Assembly: GCF_900099825.1 (NCBI RefSeq)
Contig: NZ_LT629693.1
Coordinates: forward strand, 4,103,001 to 4,167,000
DNA: 64,000 nt
From: Bradyrhizobium ottawaense
GTDB taxonomy: Bacteria > Pseudomonadota > Alphaproteobacteria > Rhizobiales > Xanthobacteraceae
Direction of reading: 5' to 3'
Below, in pieces: positions 33,300 through 42,653 of this stretch. The position numbers and the translations under genes are program-made. Below the pieces are notes generated by a model, which saw only the letters and a program-made list of their open reading frames with translations, was not told where the DNA came from and did not search any database. The first letter of the stretch is position 1, and the number at the start of each line of letters is the position of its first letter.

Positions 33300-35045
33300 A
33301 TGATCGAGGAGCGGGACATTTACGTCGCCATGAGGGACGGCACGCGGCTCGCGGTCGACGTCTATCGGCCGGATGCGCCGGGAAAATACCCCGTGCTGTA
33401 TGCGTCGGCGCTGCACAACAAGGACATCCAGGGTCCCGACATCGCGGATATCCTGCCGCCGCAGCCGGCACATGCGCCGCTCTGGTTCGGCCCCATCGAG
33501 GCGGGCGACACCCGGCGCTTCATCGCCAACGGCTACGTTCACGTGATTGCGCAGCCCAGGGGCTCCGCCAAGTCAGAAGGGCATTACGGCCACGAGGACA
33601 CCGACCACTACGACCTGATCGAATGGATCACGCAGCAGCCCTGGTCAGACGGCAAGGTCGGAATGGTCGGCATCTCCGGATTTGCCGGAGAACAATGGCG
33701 CGCGGCGGCGCAGGGACATCCGGCGCTGAAAGCCATTTTTCCATACGATGCCTGCAGCGCCTATGGCGGCATGTTCGGATTCCGCGACTTCAATCCCGGT
33801 GGCGTCCTGCATTCCTTCCCTTATCTGCTCGACGTCTTCAGTACGGTTCACGAGTCGCGCGACCGGCCCGCAGAACTTACCGCCGCGGAGGAGGAACTCT
33901 GGCGCCGGGCGATGCGGAATCCCGACTACAAGCAGTACATCAATCTCTTCAACATCCTCACGCAAAAGGGTCAGCGCACCTTCATCATGTATCTCATGAT
34001 GACGCATCCCTGGGAGCTCGCTGGCACCGTCGAGCGCGCCGAAGAGACCTTCAAGAAAATCAAGATACCGTTCTATACCGGCTCGGGAGCCTACGCTTAC
34101 ACCTACAAGCTCCATTGGCTGGGTGCACAGCACTACTTCGGGAATGTCGATTCGCCAAAGAAGCTGCTGTTTACCGGGCCGGCTCACCTGGAGCGGCCGT
34201 TCCATCAACACCACGACGAGATCATCCGCTGGTACGACCATTGGCTGAAGGGGAAGAGCACCGGCATCATGGACGAGCCGCCGGTGCGCTACTGGCTGAT
34301 GGGCGCCAACGAGTGGCGGACCGGAGCGAATTGGCCGCTGCCGGAGACGCAGTGGACCAAATACTATCTCTCCCATTGGGAGACGCTGTCGACCGAGCCG
34401 CCGCGACCGGCCTCCGAGGTCGGCGCTGCGGCGCGCGAGCCCGATGTCTTCACGCAGATGCCGGTGACGCGGACGACCAAGGTCGAGCGGCTGCGCTACA
34501 TGACCGATCCGCTGCCGCACGACGTTACCGTCGCCGGTCCGATCACGCTGACGCTATACGCGGCAATCGATCAGGAAGACACCAACTGGATTATCGTGCT
34601 CAAGGACGTTGGGCCCGACGTCTCGGTTCGGACCGCACGCGAGGGTGAGCGCGATGTTCCGTCGACGCTGCCCGAACGGGAGCTGACGCGAGGCTGGCTG
34701 AAGGCATCCTATCGGGCACTCGACGAGAAGCGTTCGAAGCCGTGGGAGCCGTTCCACAAGCTGACGCAGGATGCGGTAGCTCCCGTGAAGCCGGGCGAAG
34801 TGGTCGAGTACCAGATACAGATTCTCGCTACGGCGAACCAGTTCAAGGCGGGTCATCGGATCTGCCTCGACATCACCTCCATGGATGTCCCGACCGGCAC
34901 CGGGGCGATGACCAACGTCGAATACATTCCGTACCACGTCTGCAGCAGCCAGACGGTGACCCACCGGATCTATCGGGATGCCGAGCGTCCATCACATCTG
35001 CTGCTGCCGCTCATCCCCGCATCCGCCAACCAGCGCGCGGCCTGA
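33300..35045 (+). CDS. CocE/NonD family hydrolase
   Basis: A 581-residue alpha/beta-hydrolase of the X-Pro dipeptidyl-peptidase/cocaine esterase group (S15-type). The N-terminal catalytic domain shows IYVAMRDGTRLAVDVYRP, the oxyanion-region RGSAKSEG and the nucleophile segment KVGMVGISGFAGEQW (G-x-S-x-x-G). The C-terminal jelly-roll domain begins about residue 380 (DVTVAGPITLTLYA). It probably hydrolyses an acyl ester or amide, releasing an acid for the ligase downstream. The ATG at 33300 follows GGAG; a start at 33225 would add 25 residues but overlap the operator. It is the first gene of the six-gene catabolic cluster. Confidence 0.88.
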   Translation: MIEERDIYVAMRDGTRLAVDVYRPDAPGKYPVLYASALHNKDIQGPDIADILPPQPAHAPLWFGPIEAGDTRRFIANGYVHVIAQPRGSAKSEGHYGHEDTDHYDLIEWITQQPWSDGKVGMVGISGFAGEQWRAAAQGHPALKAIFPYDACSAYGGMFGFRDFNPGGVLHSFPYLLDVFSTVHESRDRPAELTAAEEELWRRAMRNPDYKQYINLFNILTQKGQRTFIMYLMMTHPWELAGTVERAEETFKKIKIPFYTGSGAYAYTYKLHWLGAQHYFGNVDSPKKLLFTGPAHLERPFHQHHDEIIRWYDHWLKGKSTGIMDEPPVRYWLMGANEWRTGANWPLPETQWTKYYLSHWETLSTEPPRPASEVGAAAREPDVFTQMPVTRTTKVERLRYMTDPLPHDVTVAGPITLTLYAAIDQEDTNWIIVLKDVGPDVSVRTAREGERDVPSTLPERELTRGWLKASYRALDEKRSKPWEPFHKLTQDAVAPVKPGEVVEYQIQILATANQFKAGHRICLDITSMDVPTGTGAMTNVEYIPYHVCSSQTVTHRIYRDAERPSHLLLPLIPASANQRAA

Positions 35046-35067
35046 AGCTCAAGGAGGAGCATTTGCC

Positions 35068-35856
35068 ATGACAACGATCCGATTTGAACGAGACGGTGCC
35101 ATTGGAAATATCGTGCTGGCCAATCCGCCTTTTAACCGGCTCGACCTGCGCTTCACGGAAGCGTTGAGAGTGGCCGTGCACCAGGCCAGCGCAAGCGACA
35201 TCCGTGTGCTTGTTATCAGCGCCGAGGGGCCGCACTTCAGCTTCGGCGGCGAGGTGCGCGAATGGCCGGGAAAGGACGTCAACTGGTTCAGGACGTTTGT
35301 CGCCGAAATAAACGCCTCCTATCGCGCGATCGAAATGCTGAAGATACCGACGGTGGCCGTGGTGCAGGGGATCGCCTTCGGCGGCGGCTTCGAGCTGGCG
35401 CTGGCGTGCGATTTTCTGGTCGCGGCCGACAATGCGACGCTTCGCTGCGTCGAAGTCACGACGGCGATGCTGCCGATCGCCGGCGCCTTGCAGCGGATTG
35501 CCGAACGCGCCGGGCGGGCGCGCGCCACGCGTCTGGCCATGCTCGGTGAGCCGATTTCCGGACGCGACGCCGGTGTGTTCGGAATTGCGACCCATGTGGT
35601 GCCCGAGAACGAGCTTTCGGCAACGGCGGCCGCCTTGGTCGGACAACTCGCGACCGGGCCGACCAGGTCGTACGCCGCGACGCGCACGCTGCTCAAGGCC
35701 TGGTCGAGCGGAGGCGTTGCCGCCGCGGATCTGGTGATGCTCGATATCGCGATGGAGCTCTACAACGGTGCCGACGCCCAGCGCGGCTTCGCGAGCACAG
35801 CGGTCGCCTTCGACAAGGACATTGAACCGCCAACGCTCGTATTCGAAGGAAAATGA
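35068..35856 (+). CDS. Enoyl-CoA hydratase/isomerase family protein
   Basis: A 262-residue crotonase-fold protein; the ATG follows AAGGAGGAG. It has the oxyanion-hole segments FSFGGEV (after [10 protein letters not shown]) and [23 protein letters not shown]. The two glutamates of classic enoyl-CoA hydratase are not both evident: the usual E near GNAELALACD is here FELAL, and the second region reads [12 protein letters not shown] rather than the G-x-x-P-x-x-G-G form. So isomerase, hydrolase or other chemistry is possible. It lies 22 bases after the CocE-type gene and probably acts on the CoA ester made by the next gene. Confidence 0.85.
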   Translation: MTTIRFERDGAIGNIVLANPPFNRLDLRFTEALRVAVHQASASDIRVLVISAEGPHFSFGGEVREWPGKDVNWFRTFVAEINASYRAIEMLKIPTVAVVQGIAFGGGFELALACDFLVAADNATLRCVEVTTAMLPIAGALQRIAERAGRARATRLAMLGEPISGRDAGVFGIATHVVPENELSATAAALVGQLATGPTRSYAATRTLLKAWSSGGVAAADLVMLDIAMELYNGADAQRGFASTAVAFDKDIEPPTLVFEGK

Positions 35857-35920
35857 ACCGGCGCAAGTTTGGGTGCGCGCCGGCGGTTACCCAGGATTTC
35901 GTTATCGACGGGAGGTATTC

Positions 35921-37654
35921 GTGCAACGCGAAAGCTACGTACATGGCAACAGTGGACCGCCTCTGATCGGAAAGACCATCGGCGCACTTCTGGACGAAGT
36001 AAGCGCGAGCGATGGAACGCGTGAAGCACTGGTCGTCGCGCACCAGAAGATTCGCTGGAGCTACGCCGAGCTCAAATCGCGTTCTGACGCATTCGCGTCG
36101 GGGCTGCTGGCTCTCGGCCTGGAGCCGGGGGATCGGGTCGGGATCTGGTCACCGAACTGCGCGGAATGGACGATCGCGCAATTTGCGACGGCGAAAGCCG
36201 GCCTGATTCTGGTCAACATCAATCCCGCCTATCGCTTGAGCGAGCTGGAACACGTCTTGCAATCGGTGGGATGTCGCGCGTTGATAACCGCTGCCCGGTT
36301 CAAGTCCAGCGACTATATCGCAATGGTCCGCGAGATTGTCCCGGAATTGGGAAACGGAGGCGACGAACTGCATAGTGCGTGCCTGCCGGAGCTGCGATAC
36401 GTCATCGCAATCGCGGGCAAGTGCGATGGCTGCCTGTCGTTCGACTGGATACTGGAGAACGGCCAGCGGGCCGGTAACTCGAGACTGGAATCCGTGTCGG
36501 CGGCGGTCCAGATGGACGACGCCGTCAACATCCAGTTCACCAGCGGGACCACCGGATTGCCGAAGGGCGCAACGCTTTCGCACCACAATCTGATCAACAA
36601 TGCCTTCTTCGTGGGCGAAGCGACCGGGATCGGACCCGGTTCTCGCGTGTGCATCCCGGTGCCGCTATATCACTGCTTCGGCATGGTGATGGGTAACCTC
36701 GGCTGCGTCACCCATGCGGCGACAATGGTCTACCCATCCGATTCCTTTGATCCGCTGAGCACCCTGCAGACCATCGAGGCAGAGCGTTGTGACGTACTCT
36801 ATGGGGTACCCACGATGTTCATCGCCCAACTGAACCATCCTGAATTCTCGCGCTTCGATCTGAGCTCGCTCCAGCGAGGGATCATGGCAGGCGCACCATG
36901 CCCGATCGAGGTCATGAAGGAAGTCGCATCGGCCATGCACATGGGTGGAATAACGATCGCCTATGGGATGACCGAAACCAGCCCCGTCAGCTTCCAGAGC
37001 AGTCGCGACGATCCGCTCGAACTGCGCGTCTCGACGGTTGGAAGGATTCAGCCGCATCTCGAAGTCAAGATTGTCGACCGCCACGGCCGGGTCGTGCCGC
37101 GGGGAGAGGCCGGCGAGCTGTGCACGAGGGGATACTCGGTCATGCTCGGCTACTGGAAGGACGAGGAGCGGACAAAGGAAGCCATCGATGCGGCGGGCTG
37201 GATGCACACGGGCGATCTGGCAACCATCGACGACGATGGGTACTGCCGCATCGTCGGAAGAATCAAGGACATGGTGATCCGCGGTGGCGAGAACGTCTAT
37301 CCCCGTGAAATCGAAGAGTACCTGTATCGGCACCCGGATATTCAGGATGTTCAGGTTTTCGGCGTACCGGACCCAAAGTACGGCGAAGAACTCTGTGCCT
37401 GGATCATTTCAAAAGCCGGCGCCACCCTCGACGAGGAAAGCATCCGCAAGTTCTGTCAGGATCGCATCTCACACTACAAGATTCCTCGCTACATCCGGTT
37501 CGTGGAGCAATTCCCGTCCACTGTGACCGGCAAGATCCAGAAGTTTGCGATGCGTGAGACGATGATTGAGGAATTCGCCCGCGCAACAAAAATTGCACAT
37601 GAGCATGACGAAAAGCGCATCCGTGGCATGTCGGCCGGGAGGTCCCGCGGATAA
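35921..37654 (+). CDS. AMP-binding acyl-CoA ligase
   Basis: A 577-residue adenylate-forming enzyme beginning at a GTG behind GGGAGG. It has the P-loop [18 protein letters not shown] (about 207-224), the YGMTETSP motif, TGD in [11 protein letters not shown], and the hinge/C-terminal motif [21 protein letters not shown] with the catalytic lysine in TGKIQKFAM near the C-terminus. It matches the fatty-acid/aryl-acid CoA ligase group (FadD-like, medium-chain or aromatic acids). In the cluster it likely activates the acid released by the CocE-type hydrolase. Confidence 0.93.
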   Translation: MQRESYVHGNSGPPLIGKTIGALLDEVSASDGTREALVVAHQKIRWSYAELKSRSDAFASGLLALGLEPGDRVGIWSPNCAEWTIAQFATAKAGLILVNINPAYRLSELEHVLQSVGCRALITAARFKSSDYIAMVREIVPELGNGGDELHSACLPELRYVIAIAGKCDGCLSFDWILENGQRAGNSRLESVSAAVQMDDAVNIQFTSGTTGLPKGATLSHHNLINNAFFVGEATGIGPGSRVCIPVPLYHCFGMVMGNLGCVTHAATMVYPSDSFDPLSTLQTIEAERCDVLYGVPTMFIAQLNHPEFSRFDLSSLQRGIMAGAPCPIEVMKEVASAMHMGGITIAYGMTETSPVSFQSSRDDPLELRVSTVGRIQPHLEVKIVDRHGRVVPRGEAGELCTRGYSVMLGYWKDEERTKEAIDAAGWMHTGDLATIDDDGYCRIVGRIKDMVIRGGENVYPREIEEYLYRHPDIQDVQVFGVPDPKYGEELCAWIISKAGATLDEESIRKFCQDRISHYKIPRYIRFVEQFPSTVTGKIQKFAMRETMIEEFARATKIAHEHDEKRIRGMSAGRSRG

Positions 37655-37717
37655 TCGCAGCCAATCGGTACCCTCGCGCGGCTTGTGGTTGGTGCGCATA
37701 GAAAAGGTCTGAAGGAA

Positions 37718-38914
37718 ATGCCTGGTTCAGTCCGTGTTGCAATCATCGGCGGCGGTATTGGCGGTCTGACTGCTGCGCTCGCACTTCGGGCGCGGGGTCT
37801 CGATGTCACCGTGTTCGAGCAGGCCGAGGTTGTCAGGGAGATCGGTGCCGGGGTCTCGCTCCATCCAAATGCCGCCCGATTGCTGAAGCGCATCGGCCTC
37901 GATGACCAGTTGCGGAAGATCGGCTCACCGATCAGCAACATTACGCTACGCACGTCGCAGGGCGATGCGATCACCACCCCGGCGGGGCCGGCAACGCCTG
38001 CATTTTCGCGGGATGGTGGTCAGGGGTACAACGTTCATCGTGCTGATTTCCTGAACCTGCTGTTTGCCGCGCTACCGAAAGGAACGGTCAATCTCGGTCA
38101 TCGGTGCATCCAGCTTAAGGAAGACGGCGATCGGGTCCGCTTTTCGTTTGCGAACGGCGTTGCTGCGGACGCAGACGTCGTGATCGGTGCTGACGGAATT
38201 CGTTCCGTCGTCCAGCGCGAAATCGGGCTGCACAGTCGCCCGACAAGCGAAGGAATCATGGCCTACCGGGGACTGATCCCCGCCGAGCGGCTCGCGTGGG
38301 CCCGCGATCTCACGGACCCCGCGCTTTGGCTTGGGTCCGGCCGGAGTTTCCTGCTTTATCCCGTCGCGGGCGGGCGCTTGATCAACATGGTGGCTTTCGT
38401 TCCCACCGACACCGAGTCAGAGGAATCCTGGTCTGCGCCAGGCGACCTCAAGGCGCTGGCGGCCGAGTATGCCGGTTGGGACAAGCCGGTCCAGGACACC
38501 ATCCATTCGCTCGACGAGACCTTTCGTTGGGGAATCTACGATCGCGCCCCGTTACCGTACTGGTCGACTGGCCGCATCACGCTGATGGGCGATGCGGCAC
38601 ATCCCATGGTCCCCCACGTGGGCCAGGGTGCTGGTCAGTCAATCGAAGATGCAATGACACTCGCGGTTGTTCTGGAGGGATGTACCGCCGCCGACGTCGC
38701 AGGCCGCCTGAAGCTGTATGAGGCGCTCAGGCTGGGGCGGACCAGCCGCGTCCAGGCGCTCGCGCGCGCCGCGGGCAAACTCTATCGCTCCGAGCATGAC
38801 AACCCTTCGGAAAAGGCCGAGCGCCTGCACGAATGGATGGCGCAGGGAAAGTGGGTATTCGAGCACGACGCGGAAGAAGCCGCCCGGGATGCTCTCGCGA
38901 AGTCGGGGCACTGA
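37718..38914 (+). CDS. FAD-dependent aromatic-ring monooxygenase (salicylate hydroxylase-like)
   Basis: A 398-residue group A flavoprotein monooxygenase; the ATG at 37718 has AGG-type pairing upstream. The motifs are VAIIGGGIGGLTAALALRARG (FAD ADP-binding), DVVIGADGIRS (the DG motif for FAD/NADPH), and ITLMGDAAHPMVPHVGQGAGQSIEDA (FAD ribityl binding). It uses NAD(P)H and O2 to hydroxylate a phenolic or related acid. Homologues include salicylate and 6-hydroxynicotinate 3-monooxygenases. Together with the ligase and hydratase it suggests degradation of an aromatic or heteroaromatic ester. Confidence 0.92.
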   Translation: MPGSVRVAIIGGGIGGLTAALALRARGLDVTVFEQAEVVREIGAGVSLHPNAARLLKRIGLDDQLRKIGSPISNITLRTSQGDAITTPAGPATPAFSRDGGQGYNVHRADFLNLLFAALPKGTVNLGHRCIQLKEDGDRVRFSFANGVAADADVVIGADGIRSVVQREIGLHSRPTSEGIMAYRGLIPAERLAWARDLTDPALWLGSGRSFLLYPVAGGRLINMVAFVPTDTESEESWSAPGDLKALAAEYAGWDKPVQDTIHSLDETFRWGIYDRAPLPYWSTGRITLMGDAAHPMVPHVGQGAGQSIEDAMTLAVVLEGCTAADVAGRLKLYEALRLGRTSRVQALARAAGKLYRSEHDNPSEKAERLHEWMAQGKWVFEHDAEEAARDALAKSGH

Positions 38915-38949
38915 GCAAAGTCGATCGAAAAGCGCGGGAGGGGGAAGAC

Positions 38950-40227
38950 ATGTCTCAAGGAACAGTTTTCGCAAGCAGATGGTGGATCGTGTTCGGCGCG
39001 ACGCTGTCGATGCTGGTGGCTCAAGGACCCGTCATTCTGTATACCTTGGGCCTGTTCATCAAACCGCTGAACCAGGAATTCGGCTGGGATCGCGCGAGCA
39101 TCTCTGCCGCCGGAGGCATTGCCGCAATCTGCTCTGCGATCACCATTCCCTTCGTGGGATCGATGATGGACCGCTGGGGTGTCCGGACCGTTCTGCTTCC
39201 GGTCGCTGTGCTTTGCGCTTCAAGCGTCGCACTCATTGCGCTGACCCCGAAATCAATCGTGGTATTCATGTTGTTGTTTGCGATCACCGGCGTCTTGGGA
39301 TCAGGCCAGGGACCGCTCGGTTATGCAAAATGCGTCTCTGCCTGGTTTGACGACAGGCGAGGACTGGCGCTGGGAATAACGATGAGCGGGATCGGTCTGG
39401 GAGCGGCCTTGATTCCCCAGTACACCCAGTTTCTCATCGGCAATCTCGGCTGGCGCGCAGCCTATGCCGGTCTCGGCCTGCTCACGCTGATGGTGGCCTT
39501 TCCGGCCGTATTTCTGTTCATTCGCGAGCCGAAGGCAAAGACTGCGGCCGACAGTGTGCTCGCGCCATCTTCGGCCTCCGAAGACCGGCCGCCCGACCTC
39601 GAGGTGCGGGAGGCACTTGGCGGCCGGCGGTTCTGGCTCATCGCTTCCGCCTTGTTGCTGGTTTCGACCGTGACGCAAGGATTGGTCGTACACACGGTGC
39701 CGCTCTTGACGGACAAGGGCTATTCGCCTGAAGCGGCGGCGACCCTGATGATTGCCGTCGGCCTCTCCACGATGGCTGGGCGCCTGCTATCCGGATATCT
39801 GGTTGACAGGATCTTCGCGCCTTTCGTCGCAGCGTTCTTTTTTCTGCTCCCGTGCCTGGGAATCTACTTGCTCGACAGCGCTGTTTCACCGGTCGTGGGC
39901 ATCATCAGTCTCGGTCTGGCATCCGGCACCGAAATTGACATGATTGGATTTCTGACGTCCCGATATTTCGGAATGAAACGCTTCGGTCAGTTGTACGGAT
40001 ACCTGTTCGCCAGCTTTGTCGTCGGTTCGGCTGTCGGACCCTACATGATGGGCCTGGCTTTCGAGCGGCTGCATTCCTACGAACCCGCCCTCTGGACGTT
40101 TTGCGCGTTCATGCTTCTCGCAAGCGGCGCGATACTCTCGCTCGGTCCCTATCGCTATCCGGCTGAAGAAAAACCTCTGGTCGGCTCCGGACGAGACGTG
40201 AACGCTCCCGCCGCCGAACACGCCTGA
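38950..40227 (+). CDS. MFS transporter (monocarboxylate/OFA-like)
   Basis: A 425-residue protein with 12 membrane helices; the ATG follows GGGAGGGGGAAG. The first helix ends with GPVILYTLGLFIKPLNQEFGWDRASIS, typical of the monocarboxylate porter/OFA branch. Loop motifs SMMDRWGVRTVLL and SGYLVDRIFAP mark the two halves. A cytoplasmic loop of about 45 residues joins them. It probably imports the carboxylate substrate of the cluster. It is the last structural gene before the TetR regulator and lies 35 bases after the monooxygenase gene. Confidence 0.92.
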   Translation: MSQGTVFASRWWIVFGATLSMLVAQGPVILYTLGLFIKPLNQEFGWDRASISAAGGIAAICSAITIPFVGSMMDRWGVRTVLLPVAVLCASSVALIALTPKSIVVFMLLFAITGVLGSGQGPLGYAKCVSAWFDDRRGLALGITMSGIGLGAALIPQYTQFLIGNLGWRAAYAGLGLLTLMVAFPAVFLFIREPKAKTAADSVLAPSSASEDRPPDLEVREALGGRRFWLIASALLLVSTVTQGLVVHTVPLLTDKGYSPEAAATLMIAVGLSTMAGRLLSGYLVDRIFAPFVAAFFFLLPCLGIYLLDSAVSPVVGIISLGLASGTEIDMIGFLTSRYFGMKRFGQLYGYLFASFVVGSAVGPYMMGLAFERLHSYEPALWTFCAFMLLASGAILSLGPYRYPAEEKPLVGSGRDVNAPAAEHA

Positions 40228-40311
40228 GGGGGCATGTGCCGACCAACCAGCGGCCTGTGATACATTCATGAAGAGCCATTCAACACTCCGCGTGGCGTTC
40301 GGTTGGGAGCT

Positions 40312-41025
40312 ATGTTAACTGAAGGCCCGATGCCGAAGAAAACGAAACTGGCTGCCGGGCGCCGGGAGCGCCCGCGCAAGAGAGCCGAACAACAGCGTTC
40401 GGTCGAGACGCGGGCGGCGATCCTCAATGCCGCCATCGCGGAATTTGCCGAGCGAGGATTTGAAGGCGCGAGCATTCGCGCTATCGCCGATCGGCTCGAT
40501 CTGCAACATCCACTGATCACCTATCATTATCGCAGCAAGGACATTCTCTGGCGGGCCGCGGCCGAGCATGCTTTCGCGCAGATACGGACCGCGTGGGATA
40601 TTTTGCCGCCCGAAGGATCTGAATTGTCGCCGCTGGTGCGGCTGCGCCAGGAGTACACGGCGCTGTTTCGGTATACCGTCGCGTTTCCCGAATTTCATCG
40701 GTTCATGCGCCAGGAAGCCTTGACCAATAATCCGCGGCTGGAATGGCTGGCGGAAACGGTCCTGGCTCCGCTTCTGGCGCGGTTGCTGCCTCAGATCATT
40801 GAGGCCCAGAAACGAGGTCTGCTTCCTGCGGTCGATCCGATTCTTTTCCACTATATGATGGTCAGCCTTACCGCCGCGCTTTCGGAATTCGGTCCTGAAA
40901 TGCAGGTGACGAGCGGACTGTCATCCGGGGACACCAAGGTGGTCGAAGCGTATTGGCGCCTGGTTGACGAGACGGTCTTCGGAGAGCAGCCGAAGACCGA
41001 TCGCGCAGCGGCAAGGACGCGCTGA
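40312..41025 (+). CDS. TetR family transcriptional regulator of the catabolic cluster
   Basis: About 237 residues. A Lys/Arg-rich N-terminal tail (KKTKLAAGRRERPRKRAEQQ) leads into the helix-turn-helix: AILNAAIAEFAERGFEGASIRAIADRLDLQHPLITYHYRSKDILW. The C-terminal ligand domain (about 90-230) is all-helical, as in the TetR_C groups that bind aromatic or acyl-CoA ligands. It ends the cluster and presumably controls it through the 20-base palindrome at 33198. The start is uncertain: ATG at 40312 or 40330. Confidence 0.9.
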   Translation: MLTEGPMPKKTKLAAGRRERPRKRAEQQRSVETRAAILNAAIAEFAERGFEGASIRAIADRLDLQHPLITYHYRSKDILWRAAAEHAFAQIRTAWDILPPEGSELSPLVRLRQEYTALFRYTVAFPEFHRFMRQEALTNNPRLEWLAETVLAPLLARLLPQIIEAQKRGLLPAVDPILFHYMMVSLTAALSEFGPEMQVTSGLSSGDTKVVEAYWRLVDETVFGEQPKTDRAAARTR

Positions 41026-41091
41026 AGGCGTGCGTTGCAACAAGCAAGGCGTGAGCCGGCCAGCGCCATCTCCATCCCTGTTGGGACGCAC

Positions 41092-41600
41092 TGATTTGCC
41101 CGACGAGGCAACCCACAAGGCCCGCGACAAATTGGCACGACGGGCAAATCACCAAAGTCTGTCCAGCCCTTCGCATAAAAATATTTCGCTTTTCCCGTCG
41201 CGCAAATCAGATTTACGACTCGCGCCATCCTGTCCCACCAGAGGGGCGTAGGCCATCGTCGCAGACGTGGGGGCGGGTAGCGGTGGACGCGATAGCGGCG
41301 AAGACGAACGCTGCTGTTGCGTACGGTGAAGTCGTGTGGGCCTGACGCCCCGGTGCTGGCGTCAAGTGAGCGGAGCAATTCGCTGATGATGGTGGCAAGA
41401 AAGCCGGTCACCAGGGCGAACGCGTATAAGCCGTAAAGCCATTGCGCAGGGAAGGCCGGGTGTTCTCCGCTGAACCTGTATGCTCGTGTGCAGTATTTGT
41501 TTGTGCATCAAGCACGCGAGACCGCGGGTGCAGCGCGCACCCGGTCTTCCCTGCGCCCTCTGTTCTCAGGAGGGACAACGAAATGCAAAACTTCGGGCGC
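41092..41600 (+). repeat. Long interspersed repeat (family G), apparently complete
   Basis: This occupies most of the gene-free gap 41026-41777. It opens with TGATTTGCCCG, which recurs inverted as CGGGCAAATCA at 41141-41151. It then has CATAAAAATATTTCGC and CGCCATCCTGTCCCACCAGA, a variable centre, and a terminal hairpin. I recognise the sequence type as a common repeated element of Bradyrhizobium and Rhodopseudomonas genomes; no transposase or convincing protein is encoded. A partial copy lies at 32543-32640 in the same orientation. Short reading frames inside it look spurious. Confidence 0.75.
41444..41556 (+). other. Long RNA-type hairpin closing the family G repeat
   Basis: GCGCAGGGAAGGCCGGGT (41444-41461) pairs with ACCCGGTCTTCCCTGCGC (41539-41556). 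All 18 positions pair if the single mismatch is counted as a G-U wobble. The 77-base loop holds a second hairpin (GGGTGC...GCACCC, about 41526-41542) that overlaps the outer right arm, so two exclusive folds are possible. No open frame of note; it may act as an RNA or a transcription stop. Confidence 0.6.
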
Positions 41601-41634
41601 GTGGCGCCGCGAGAATACGAGGTCGTATTCAGTT

Positions 41635-41760
41635 GTCATCGTCCGCCTTGTGCGCAATTGCGCACTGGGGCGGACGATCCAGTATCCCAGAGACGTTCAT
41701 GATTGAATCGATAAGCCACGGCGTACTGGATACTCCGCCTTCGCGGAGTATGACGACGGT
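41635..41760. repeat. Short inverted-repeat element, family F
   Basis: Two hairpins lie side by side: CGTCCGCC...GGCGGACG around a TGCGCAATTGCGCA palindrome (about 41639-41677), and ATACTCCGCCTTCGCGGAGTAT (41730-41751). TACTGGATACTCCGC at 41724 and the earlier ATCCAGTATCC are inverted relative to each other. It fills the end of the gap before the convergent rhodanese gene. Confidence 0.6.
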
Positions 41761-41777
41761 GGGTGGAACGCGTTTCG

Positions 41778-42653
41778 TCAATCCGTCTCGATCGGCAGCG
41801 ACGCATCCTTGGCCCATTCGCCCATCGAGCCGTCATAGAGCGTGAGATTTTGGTAGCCGAGCCGATGCAGCAAAAACAGGTCGATCGTGGCCGAGATGCC
41901 GCCGCCGCAATAGGCGACCACGCGCTTGTCCCTGGTGATGCCTTGCGTGGTGAATTTTGTTTCCGCTTCCGCCAGCGGAATGAACGCCTTGGTGGCGGAA
42001 TCGAGCAGCGTCGCGGCCGAGACGTTGCAACTGCCGGGGACGCGGCCGGGCCGGCCGTAGCGGCTCGGCTCGAGGCCCTTGTGGAATTGCGGGCCGAGCG
42101 CGTTGACGACGACGGTGTTGCGCGCGGTGGTGGCCTCAAACGTCGCGTGCTTGTCGACGAAAAATCCCGGTTTCGGTTTCGCGGTGAAGGTCGCGGGTGT
42201 GTGGCCCTTCGCCGGTCCGGTCTCGAGCGCGCGGCCTTCGAGCTTCCATTTGTCGAGGCCGCCGTCGAGCACGGCTGTGTTTTCAAATCCAAGCGACGTC
42301 AGCATCCACCAGAACCGCGTCGCCCACATCGGGGTGCCGATGCTGTACAGCACCACCTCGCTGTCGCTGGAGATGCCATGACGGCCGAACGCCGCCGAGA
42401 GCAGCGCGACGCCGGGCATCATGAAGCGAAGCTCGGTATCCTCATCGGAGAACTCGGCTTGCAGGTCGAGGAAATCCGCGCCCGGGATATGCCCGGCCTC
42501 GAAGGTGTGCCGTCCGGGCACGGCCAGATAGGGCAGGCTGCTGCCTTCAGGCGCGGGTTCGAGGTAGGTCGTGCAGTCGAACAGCCGCAGGTTCGGCTGG
42601 CCGAGAATATCAGCGAGTTCCGCCGTGCTGATCAGCCCGTTACGTCCCGACAT
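41778..42653 (-). CDS. Rhodanese-type sulfurtransferase (SseA-like)
   Basis: A 291-residue two-domain rhodanese. The N-terminal inactive domain carries RLFDCTTYLEPA and GRHTFEAGHIPGADFLDL. The C-terminal domain has the CH2A-type signature GRPGRVPGSCNVS and the active-site loop VVAYCGGGISATID with the persulfide-forming cysteine. The CGGGI loop differs from the CGSGVTA usual for 3-mercaptopyruvate sulfurtransferase, so the donor (thiosulfate or mercaptopyruvate) is not settled. It is a single gene on the minus strand, divergent from ispG. Confidence 0.9.
   Translation of the reverse strand: MSGRNGLISTAELADILGQPNLRLFDCTTYLEPAPEGSSLPYLAVPGRHTFEAGHIPGADFLDLQAEFSDEDTELRFMMPGVALLSAAFGRHGISSDSEVVLYSIGTPMWATRFWWMLTSLGFENTAVLDGGLDKWKLEGRALETGPAKGHTPATFTAKPKPGFFVDKHATFEATTARNTVVVNALGPQFHKGLEPSRYGRPGRVPGSCNVSAATLLDSATKAFIPLAEAETKFTTQGITRDKRVVAYCGGGISATIDLFLLHRLGYQNLTLYDGSMGEWAKDASLPIETD

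Noticed and set aside
41442..41845. Short plus-strand frames inside the 41-kb repeat
   Set aside because: Cys/Arg-rich translations, overlapping each other and the hairpin, no ribosome sites; they belong to the repeat element.
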